Assembly (NCBI GenBank): GCA_003218375.1
Contig: QHNH01000017.1
Location: 98,184 to 162,183 of the forward strand
Length of the DNA stretch: 64,000 nt
Reading direction: 5' to 3'
Source of the DNA: Verrucomicrobiota bacterium
GTDB taxonomy: Bacteria > Verrucomicrobiota > Verrucomicrobiia > Chthoniobacterales > UBA10450
The number at the start of each line of letters is the position of its first letter. Position 1 is the stretch's first letter. The notes beneath the pieces were generated by a model. The model was not told the origin of the DNA and did not search any database. It worked only from the letters and a program-made list of their open reading frames with translations. A program made the translations under genes and the position numbers. Positions 36,321 through 43,913 of the stretch are shown in pieces.

Positions 36321-39300
36321 GAAACCGATTCGCTTGTTTCGCTGTTATTGCCTGCGCGGCTTTTCTCGACTCTTCGTTGCTGGCGCAGGCTCCGGCCCCA
36401 ACTCCGGATGAAAATCCGACTGGAAACACAGGCGCGCTCAAGGAACAAATCCAGACAGCCGGCAGCTATAGCGCCCACTCGGGTAATGCCACCCGAATCG
36501 CAAATGATCTTCATCTGCCGGGGGCATTGGGAGTCTATGGATTGGATTTCACCAGATATTGGAATTCGCTCCATCCCGACTTGGATAATCCAAATGCGGA
36601 ATGGCCCATGGAATTTGGCGCTTCGGGCTGGTCGCACTCGTGGAGATGGAGTGCGGTCGAGGGTTCGGACATCTGGCAGACGGCCGAGGGCGGCGGTCCC
36701 CAAGGCACGCAGTACTGGGAGACCTCCATTACAATTGGTTTCCCCGACGGTCACAGCACCAAGTATAAAATTATTCGCGCTAACCGATCGTACCAGGGTG
36801 AATCGCCTGGATGCGCGGGCAGGATCGGCTGGGGCCCACCTTATCTCGATCAATGTGGGGAGAGGAACTGGCCTCCGCCCGGGTGGCTGCAAGATCGGCT
36901 CTGCGACATGGCCCAGGATGGCTCCGAGTTCTGGCTGCACCTGGCCGACGGTGGGTCGGTCCACTTCACCGGTGGTCCCGGGGTCTATCAGGCCACCGAA
37001 GTATTTGATCCCCACGGGCTCCGAACGGAACTGCAATATGGCGTCGATGGTTACTTGTTGAAAGTTTTGCAGGATGGCGGGCGCTGGCTCGATATAACGT
37101 GGGAGTACCGGGAGAATTTCTCCGTCCCCGTCATCACTAAAGTCCAAAGCGGCGGCTACGCCGGCGTCCAGACGGTTACTTATAATTACAACCGTTACCC
37201 GGACGTCGTGAATGGCGCGTTCCTGGTTCTTACATCCGTGGATTACCCCCATGATCGAGCGCCGGAACAGCCAAGTCACGCCATTTACACCTATGGCTTC
37301 GCCTACTCTGGCGATGACCCCAATGTGGGCCCGCAGGCTCCTTACCCACTGTTGAAAAGCGCGAACGATCCACGCTACCCCGGCGCGATGACAACCATCC
37401 GATACGATTATTACGGCGGCACCTGCCCGATCCCCAACGCGCCGCCTGATACACCGCCCCCCGATTATTATTGGCGGTTCTACCCGCAACCGTACGCCAT
37501 CGCCGCGGAGAAAAGCGGAGACACAGCTATTCCAGTCTCGAGCTTTGCCAACTTTTGTGCCAGCGCCACTCGCCAGGAAACGAACGGCTTTGGCGCTGTC
37601 CGCAACTTTTACTTTGGCGGCACGGCGGGCGTGCAAGGAGGCATGGGATACGGTTGCACCGGTTACCAGTTGGCCAAGGTAACCGATTTCTATACCGGCT
37701 CGCCCAATAATGTGCCCTTCGAATTCCAGAATTTTCTCTCTGGGGAGCCGCGGCAGGTTTGGGATGGCCGCAACATCCTTACAGACCTAGTTCTTACGCC
37801 CGGAGACTATAGCGGGCAGCCTGGCGAAATTCACCATACCGGTTCTGGTGATGGCAGCGCCCATTACTATGATCGCGTTAATGCCGGCGCTTCAGAGGCT
37901 CCGGATACAACTCGCATCCACAATCCTTTTAATCACTGGCTCTTTAGCCAGAGGGATGAACGCAATTTGACGACGACCTACGTCCGCGATTCCCGCCGCC
38001 GGGTAAAAGATATCATCTATCCCGTCACGGCGGAGCATTTCACTTACAAGGTATATGGTAACGGGGAAACATATAACCAGTTGGCAACCCACACGCTCCC
38101 CAGCGGGGCCGTTCAGACCTACGAATACGATGAGACTACTCACCGGCTGATCCGGGAATACAATTCAATAGACGGCTGGGACGCCCGCAAGGAATACACC
38201 TATGGCGATCCGCTCCAGCCGGGTCTCTACGACGATCTCGTTCACACCATGACCGATGGCCGCGCCCGCAGTTCGGGAGCTCCATACACCGTCATGATGG
38301 AATACAACGGCCGCAACCAGGTGATCGCGGTGCATTATCCACCTACCCCCGGAAGCTCGACGGATCCTCACGTTTCCTATGAGTACGCCGATGGTTACGG
38401 AAACTGCACCGCAATCACCAATGAATTGGGGCAACGCAGTGAATACACCTACGATTCCTACCGTCGCTGCATCTCCTACACCGAGCCGCTGAACGCACCG
38501 GATTGGGAGGGCGGTTCCACCGTGGCTTCGCGAACGTGGAATTGGATCTACGATCGCTGGATTGATGGAATCGGCCCGCGCGACGCCTCCGCCCACACCA
38601 AGAATGAATGGCGCATCCAGATCGAGCCCGCCTTCAACGGCGCCTGCGACCGCCGCATGACCGCCCGCGCCCACGACGTCAATAATCGCCTCGTTATTGA
38701 ATCAACCGGCTGGATCCAACCCTGCAATCAGCCGATCGGCAATTGGTATTTCGGTCCCGATGGCGAGAACCATTACTTCACCTACAACGAGAACGGCCAG
38801 AAGAATAGCTATACCGATCCCCTGGGCCGCGTGACCACCTACGAGTACGATCTGCGCAACCGGCTTTGGAAAACGAACGAGACGGTTAACACAGTCCCGC
38901 GCACGACCGAGACGCTCTACGACGTGACCAGCAACAAGACCCTCGTCACTTTTCCGGATAGTCGGACGCAGCAGTGGCGGGATTACGATTCATTCGGCCA
39001 AGCCTGGACGTTTATTGACGAACGCAATAACCCGACGAACCTGACTTACATCTGGGGGCCGATGAAGAAGCTCTACACCGTCACCACCCACCGGACCCGG
39101 GATGACGGAACGATGGAAGATCAGCCGACGACTTTCAGCTACGACCTCATGGGTAAGCCGATCGACGTTGAATTTCCGGATCACAGCCACGAAACAACGA
39201 CGTACTATTGCAAAGTCGGCCTCACTTCTTATTTTTGCGACCAGCCGCATAGTTGGACTACACGAAAAGGTCAGCAGAAAATCATGACCTACGATGCGCG

Positions 39301-41272
39301 GGGCCGCGAGATTTCGCACACTTGGAGTGACGACACGCCGGGCATCACCCGCACCTGGGATGATGCGAATCGCCTGACCGTTATTTCGAATTCCGTGTCG
39401 ACGGTCGACTTCGGCTACGACTCCGCGGGCCAGCCTTTGTGGGAAGGGAATACCATCGCCGGCTCCGGCAATTACACCCACATCAATTATCTCCGTTATC
39501 CCAATGGGTCGGTCTCCTACATGCAATATCCAAACAACCTCTGGGTGCACCACAATTACACGGCCCGCGGGCAGCTCAAAAACGTGCTCGATTGGAATTA
39601 CGGTTATTGGAAGCCCACGCTAACCTACTATTATCTGTATGACGGGAAGGTAAGCTGGCAGGATTACGTCAACGGCGTGCAGACGAGCTTTCATTACGAT
39701 GGACGGGGAATGATCGACTGGCTCCATCATCATCGGGTGTCGCCCTACCAGAACCTGGCCTGGCGCGAATATACACGGGACGAGCGGGACCGGATCATTT
39801 CGTGGCAGGCGGGCAGCGACAATAGCGTGAACCCGATGCAGGACGGTCGCGGGCACCGGTTCGCCTACGACGCCGAAGGGCAATTGACCGATGCCTGGTA
39901 TGGCCCCTACGACCCGGCGAACTCGACGGACGGGACGGTACGGGAAGATCATTTCAGCTACGACGCGCTGGGGAACCGGCGCGCGTCGAACTGGCAAGGC
40001 TGGGACAGCGCGATCAATTACCTGCGCAAGGACACGGGCTTGAACCAATACCGGAGCTGGCAACCCTACTCGCCGATTATCAATTACGATGACGACTTTG
40101 GCCCGCCGTGGGGGAGCCCGGGCGCGGCCAATGGAGTGGTAATGCAGGACGGCAATATCACCGCGAGCTATAACGCGTTGAACCAGCCGAGGGCGATCTG
40201 GACCGCGAGTTACGGGAGCAATTACCTGTGGTACGGCTATGATCCTTTGGGCCGGTGCGTGAAGCAATGGTTAGGGCCGGGGGATGGGTCCGCCCCGGGG
40301 TTCATCCGCTACAGTTATTACGACGGCTGGAACCTGATCGAAGATGGATCGAGCCCGTGGAACCCGGAGCACTTCTACGTGCACGGGGCGCGGGTGGATG
40401 AGATCGTGGCGAGTTACACCTGGGGAGAGCCCAGCTACCACCATTACGATGCCAACGGCAATTGCATGACCCTGACCAATGCCGCCGGAAACATCACCGA
40501 ACAATATTACTACGACGCATTCGGCAAGCCGTACCTGTTTGACGGCGCGGGGAACTGGCTTGCATCGTCACCCTCCGGAAACCGCTTCTTGTTCATAGGG
40601 CGAGAGTATTTGAGCGACTTGAAGCTCTACGATTATCGGAACCGTCTGTATAACCCGCAAATGGGCCGCTTCCTCCAGCCCGACCCGAAAGAGTTCGCCG
40701 CCGGTGACTATAACTTGTACCGTTATTGCCACAACGATCCGGTGAATCGCTCGGATCCGATGGGCTTGTGGCCCACGCCAATCCACGACCAAATTTACGA
40801 AACCGCACTCAAAAACACGCTTTCTCCCGACGAGCTTAAGACTATTAAGAATGAAAGTGCAAAGCAGGACGGGATAGGACATCAAACTGCGGCAGAGGCC
40901 TACAAACACGCAATGCGTAGCCCTGGACAATCCGTTGACGCCGCTCGCCGTGCTACACAAAACTATATTGCTAACAATCTGAAAAAGGCGATCCAGCAAC
41001 AGAAGGATGGGCACAGAGAATCCGCGCTCAAAGCGTTGGCGAAAGGGATGCACGCTATATCGGATAGTACGTCCCCAGCACATGAGGGGTATCAAGTATG
41101 GAATGGCTTGCCTAATCCTTTAACGGAATCACCGGAGAGTGTTGCGGCTAACCTCGCCAGTATGGCAAACCATGCGAAGCAAGAATCCGCAATCAGCCCC
41201 ACGAAACTCAATGAAACAAGCTCGCTCATTCGCGATTACTATCAAGCGTTTGAGTCAGGAGTAGCGCATTAG
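36317..41272 (+). CDS. RHS-repeat polymorphic toxin
   Basis: 1651 aa from ATG 36317, which begins a signal peptide (MRNRFACFAVIACAAFLDSS). Longer upstream starts fall inside the preceding gene. Tyr-Asp-rich RHS repeats fill about residues 200-1440 (YEYDLRNRLW, YDALGNRR, YGYDPLGRCV) and should form the hollow beta shell. The core ends with RFLQPDPKEFAAGDYNLYRY and DPMGL (1480-1484). The 167-residue tip that follows is AT-richer than the core. It has a His-rich pattern (PIHDQIYETAL, GIGHQTAAEAY, KGMHAISDSTSPAHEG with His1579, Asp1583, His1589) resembling zinc-dependent phospholipase C/S1-P1-like folds. A metal-dependent toxin is inferred. The next gene is a candidate immunity protein. Confidence 0.93.
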   Translation: MRNRFACFAVIACAAFLDSSLLAQAPAPTPDENPTGNTGALKEQIQTAGSYSAHSGNATRIANDLHLPGALGVYGLDFTRYWNSLHPDLDNPNAEWPMEFGASGWSHSWRWSAVEGSDIWQTAEGGGPQGTQYWETSITIGFPDGHSTKYKIIRANRSYQGESPGCAGRIGWGPPYLDQCGERNWPPPGWLQDRLCDMAQDGSEFWLHLADGGSVHFTGGPGVYQATEVFDPHGLRTELQYGVDGYLLKVLQDGGRWLDITWEYRENFSVPVITKVQSGGYAGVQTVTYNYNRYPDVVNGAFLVLTSVDYPHDRAPEQPSHAIYTYGFAYSGDDPNVGPQAPYPLLKSANDPRYPGAMTTIRYDYYGGTCPIPNAPPDTPPPDYYWRFYPQPYAIAAEKSGDTAIPVSSFANFCASATRQETNGFGAVRNFYFGGTAGVQGGMGYGCTGYQLAKVTDFYTGSPNNVPFEFQNFLSGEPRQVWDGRNILTDLVLTPGDYSGQPGEIHHTGSGDGSAHYYDRVNAGASEAPDTTRIHNPFNHWLFSQRDERNLTTTYVRDSRRRVKDIIYPVTAEHFTYKVYGNGETYNQLATHTLPSGAVQTYEYDETTHRLIREYNSIDGWDARKEYTYGDPLQPGLYDDLVHTMTDGRARSSGAPYTVMMEYNGRNQVIAVHYPPTPGSSTDPHVSYEYADGYGNCTAITNELGQRSEYTYDSYRRCISYTEPLNAPDWEGGSTVASRTWNWIYDRWIDGIGPRDASAHTKNEWRIQIEPAFNGACDRRMTARAHDVNNRLVIESTGWIQPCNQPIGNWYFGPDGENHYFTYNENGQKNSYTDPLGRVTTYEYDLRNRLWKTNETVNTVPRTTETLYDVTSNKTLVTFPDSRTQQWRDYDSFGQAWTFIDERNNPTNLTYIWGPMKKLYTVTTHRTRDDGTMEDQPTTFSYDLMGKPIDVEFPDHSHETTTYYCKVGLTSYFCDQPHSWTTRKGQQKIMTYDARGREISHTWSDDTPGITRTWDDANRLTVISNSVSTVDFGYDSAGQPLWEGNTIAGSGNYTHINYLRYPNGSVSYMQYPNNLWVHHNYTARGQLKNVLDWNYGYWKPTLTYYYLYDGKVSWQDYVNGVQTSFHYDGRGMIDWLHHHRVSPYQNLAWREYTRDERDRIISWQAGSDNSVNPMQDGRGHRFAYDAEGQLTDAWYGPYDPANSTDGTVREDHFSYDALGNRRASNWQGWDSAINYLRKDTGLNQYRSWQPYSPIINYDDDFGPPWGSPGAANGVVMQDGNITASYNALNQPRAIWTASYGSNYLWYGYDPLGRCVKQWLGPGDGSAPGFIRYSYYDGWNLIEDGSSPWNPEHFYVHGARVDEIVASYTWGEPSYHHYDANGNCMTLTNAAGNITEQYYYDAFGKPYLFDGAGNWLASSPSGNRFLFIGREYLSDLKLYDYRNRLYNPQMGRFLQPDPKEFAAGDYNLYRYCHNDPVNRSDPMGLWPTPIHDQIYETALKNTLSPDELKTIKNESAKQDGIGHQTAAEAYKHAMRSPGQSVDAARRATQNYIANNLKKAIQQQKDGHRESALKALAKGMHAISDSTSPAHEGYQVWNGLPNPLTESPESVAANLASMANHAKQESAISPTKLNETSSLIRDYYQAFESGVAH

Positions 41273-41278
41273 AGGACG

Positions 41279-41611
41279 ATGCAAATCGCAAAATTTATTA
41301 TTCGTGTCGCTCTTATTGTTCTCGGTGTCGCGCTGTTATTCGCTTTGCTTTGGACTATAGCTGTGCCGAATGATTACGGGGATATGCATATCGCCATAAG
41401 AACATTCTTCCTATTGATAGCCATACCTTATCACGTCTTGCTCGTTGCATTCCGTATGGACAGTTTTCATAGTGGTCGAACTGCAGCTATGATCTTGACA
41501 GTAGTAACTATTGAGATAGGTATCTTTGCTGCGGTACGAACGCTTGGCAAGAGTGCTCTCAGAAAGAAATCAAAGAGAGAAGGAGAAAAACAGAGAAGAG
41601 GTCAGTCTTGA
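41279..41611 (+). CDS. Small three-helix membrane protein, candidate immunity protein
   Basis: 110 aa with three hydrophobic segments (about residues 5-30, 38-58 and 66-88) and a basic C-terminus (KSALRKKSKREGEKQRRG). It starts six bases after the RHS stop on the same strand. Its base composition is visibly AT-richer than the surroundings, like the RHS tip. In polymorphic-toxin loci the gene directly after the toxin tip normally encodes the immunity protein. A membrane location would fit a toxin acting on lipid or at the membrane. The role rests on position; the sequence itself is not recognised. Confidence 0.7.
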   Translation: MQIAKFIIRVALIVLGVALLFALLWTIAVPNDYGDMHIAIRTFFLLIAIPYHVLLVAFRMDSFHSGRTAAMILTVVTIEIGIFAAVRTLGKSALRKKSKREGEKQRRGQS

Positions 41612-41636
41612 ATCGCCGCAAATTTCCTCGACGTGA

Positions 41637-41754
41637 GGGAAGATCATTTCAGCTACGACGCGCTGGGGAACCGGCGCGCGTCGAACTGGCAAGGCTGGGA
41701 CGGCGCGATCAATTACCTGCGCAAGGACACGGGCTTGAACCAATACCGGAGCTG
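41637..41754 (+). pseudogene. Orphan fragment of the RHS core
   Basis: 118 bases match 39942-40059 inside the RHS gene with a single visible difference (A to G at 41702). The frame then meets a stop. It has no start and no upstream core. It is a duplicated piece left after recombination at the toxin tip. Confidence 0.92.
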
Positions 41755-42269
41755 ATATGAGGCAACCAACGCAGGCTTTGGGCCAGCGATGCGTTAAGAA
41801 TAGACCCGAGTGCCGGCTTCTTGAGCTGTGCCGGGCGTGGTGACCGTGCGAAGCTCTTATCAACCAGGCGTTGCAACCAAAGGTCCACCCACTCCATCGG
41901 CTGTCCTCGTCAACCACGCTTCCCGCTCAAGGCCTCTTTCAGCCACGGGATAACTACGAAGCGAGTCAGCAACGTGACCGGCACCCGCTATGTGCCGGAA
42001 GATTGCACGGGAGCCGCCAGCAGTCACAGGCCCAGGCAATGTGGGCGGAGTGGGCAGATCGGCGCCGGCACCGGCGCGCTCCAATCGGATGAGCGCGGCA
42101 GGCCGACGCCTCGACGCAGCGAGGCGGGTTCTGAAGAGGGGGCAGAAGAAAACGCCCAACGCCCAACATCGAACGCCAAATGTCGAATAAGAAAGGCACG
42201 GAATAAAATCTTGCGTCGGGGCGGGAAGTTTTTTTTACTGACGAGAGCAACCAAACCGAGGGAAAAACT
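41755..42269. other. Non-coding stretch behind the RHS locus, with a short repeat
   Basis: No ORF here has a recognisable pattern. At about 42149-42186 there is a run of degenerate CGCCCAACATCGAA-like units resembling the arms of other dispersed repeats in this window. The remainder shows nothing that I can support. Confidence 0.5.
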
Positions 42270-42620
42270 ATGTGGCCACCAAAATTCAGTGATTGCATCG
42301 ATGCTTGTAATGTGGCGCGGCGGCGCTGTGAACGGGTGGTCACGGCGGGGCTGGCCCAGCCGGATGTCAATACGGTCGCGTCGGTGATCGTGACGGCGCG
42401 GGATTGCGCGCGGATCGCGACCCTGACGAGCCAGATGCTGGAGCGCGGTTCGAAGTACGCCTATCCGCTTTGCGAGGTATGCGCGCGCGCCTGTGAGGAG
42501 CTGGCCAAGGCGCTCGACAAGCATTCGAAGATCGAGGCGTTCTCGCGTTGTGCCGAGGCGTGTCGCAAGTGCGCGCAGGAATGCAGCAAGCTGGCGAAGG
42601 CGAAGAAACCCGCCCGCTAG
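42270..42620 (+). CDS. Cys-rich four-helix-bundle protein (DUF326 type)
   Basis: 116 aa, entirely helical, with paired cysteines along the helices: DCIDACNVARRRC, CEVCARACEELA and CAEACRKCAQECSK. This is the DUF326/Csp-like pattern of four-helix bundles that can bind copper(I) in their core. No signal peptide is seen, so storage or buffering in the cytoplasm is the likely role. It starts at ATG 42270 with purine-rich sequence upstream. A dispersed inverted repeat follows directly after its stop. Confidence 0.85.
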   Translation: MWPPKFSDCIDACNVARRRCERVVTAGLAQPDVNTVASVIVTARDCARIATLTSQMLERGSKYAYPLCEVCARACEELAKALDKHSKIEAFSRCAEACRKCAQECSKLAKAKKPAR

Positions 42621-42625
42621 GGCGG

Positions 42626-42762
42626 GAAGCTCCAAATCCCAAGCACCAAGCTCCAAAGAAACTCCAAACATCCAAGCTCCAACGAGTGGGCGAGAGAATT
42701 CCGCTTTGGTGTTTGGTGCTTGATGTTTCTCTGGAGCTTGGTGCTTGGAGCTTGGAGCTTCG
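42626..42762. repeat. Inverted repeat of CCAAGCTCC units
   Basis: The left arm is built from AAGCTCCAA, CCAAGCACCAAG and ACATCCAAG units. The right arm is the complement type (TTGGTGCTTGG, GGAGCTTGGAGCTT). About 45 bases separate the arms. It lies between the DUF326 gene and the broken rfbD gene and resembles the purine-rich repeats at 25901 and 26523 in design but not in sequence. Confidence 0.8.
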
Positions 42763-42782
42763 AAAGCTTAGGGTAGCTGACC

Positions 42783-43658
42783 ATGAAGCGCGTTGTTATC
42801 GTCGGTTCCGGCGGTCGGCTGGGCGCGGCGCTGGGGCGCGAATACTCGAACCAGTTCGACATCGTTGGGTTCAATCATGCGCAACTCGATCTCGGTACGG
42901 CCGAGCAGATGCGGGCGACGTTGGGCGGGTTGGAGTTCGAGGCGCTGATCAACACGGCGGCGCAAACGAATGTGGACCGGTGCGAAACGCATCAGGAAGA
43001 AGCGTTCGCAATTAACGGCGAAGCGCCGGGTGTGCTCGCGGAAATCTGCGCCCGGAAAGAGGCGCGGTTCATTCACATCAGCACGGATTATGTTTTCGAC
43101 GGCGAGAAGCGCGCGCCCTACACGGAAGAGGACGAAGCGCGGCCGATCAGCGTTTACGGCGCATCGAAGCGGGCAGGGGAACGGCGCGCGCTGGAGGCGA
43201 ACGAGCGGGCGCTGATTGTCCGCGTCTCGTGGGTCTTCGGGCCGGACCGGCCGAGCTTCATCGATTGGGCGCTGAACCAGGCGCGCGAGCACGAAGAGGT
43301 GAGCGCGATCGCCGACAAGTGGGCGACGCCGACTTACACGCTCGACCTGGCAGGTCTTTTGCAGCCGTTCATCGCAAATGGACAGGCGTAGGGATTGTTG
43401 CACCTCGCGAATACCGGCGGATGCAGCTGGCGGGAGTACGCGCAATGGGCACTTGATTGCTGCCGCGCGGAAGGCATTCCGATGAAGGCACGGAAGATTG
43501 GCGCGTCGTCGCTCGCGGAAATGAAGAGCTTCATCGCGAGACGGCCGGTTTACAGCGTGCTCTCGAGCGCGAAATACGAGGCGTTGACTGGACGGGCGCC
43601 GCGTCCCTGGCAAGAAGCGGTTTCAGATTTCGTGCGCGATTTCGTGGCGAAACGTTAG
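42783..43658 (+). pseudogene. rfbD: dTDP-4-dehydrorhamnose reductase gene with in-frame TAG
   Basis: The last step of dTDP-L-rhamnose synthesis. The reading frame covers the whole family length (about 291 codons) but is cut by TAG at 43389-43391. Before it: VVIVGSGGRLGAALG, NTAAQTNVD, HISTDYVFDG, YGASKRAGE and VRVSWVFGP. After it, in the same frame: LLHLANTGGCSWREYAQWAL and a normal C-terminus ending FVRDFVAKR. One base change explains the defect. The N-terminal 202 residues hold the NAD site and active site but lack the substrate-binding end, so a truncated product is unlikely to work. A sequencing error cannot be excluded. Confidence 0.85.
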
Positions 43659-43683
43659 CGGAGCTTTCGGCTTCCGCGGCGCG

Positions 43684-43731
43684 AATGGTTCGACCGGCAT
43701 CGCGGTGATGGAAGTGTACGGGCTGAATTAG
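43684..43731 (+). pseudogene. Orphan 3' end of the twin C-terminal domain (1)
   Basis: The frame reads NGSTGIAVMEVYGLN then stop, matching the last 15 residues of the twin-domain proteins (for example TTGIAVVEVYALN at 46475). Nothing of the rest of such a gene precedes it; rfbD ends just upstream. Confidence 0.85.
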
Positions 43732-43738
43732 CGCTCTT

Positions 43739-43848
43739 CTGTAGCCGTCGCCCTGTGGGCGACGCCGATTGACCCGGCGACGTCATCGCCGCGCTTCGCA
43801 CCCGCCTTCGCCTAGGCTTCGGCGTGGCAGGCAGCGAAGCGGCTACAG
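43739..43848. repeat. Palindromic mini-element, CTGTAGCC family (copy 2)
   Basis: CTGTAGCCGT at 43739-43748 and GCGGCTACAG at 43839-43848 are the terminal inverted repeats (9 of 10 pairs). The hairpin GTCGCCC-TGT-GGGCGAC lies inside the left end, and a CGCTTCG/GCGAAGC pair near the right. It is the same architecture as 6532-6610 but about 30 bases longer. Confidence 0.85.
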
Positions 43849-43913
43849 AAGCACCTTTGCGCCTGCCCTGATTCAACGTAATAACTAACAGGCGTTTTGC
43901 GGCGCGCCGGAAC

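Noticed and set aside
36227-37636. A 469-codon minus-strand frame opposite the start of the RHS gene
   Set aside because: It overlaps the signal peptide and N-terminal region of the RHS protein and shows no domain pattern or plausible ribosome site.
41570-41917. A 115-codon minus-strand frame behind the RHS locus
   Set aside because: Most of it is antisense to the orphan RHS-core fragment; there is no independent evidence of a gene.
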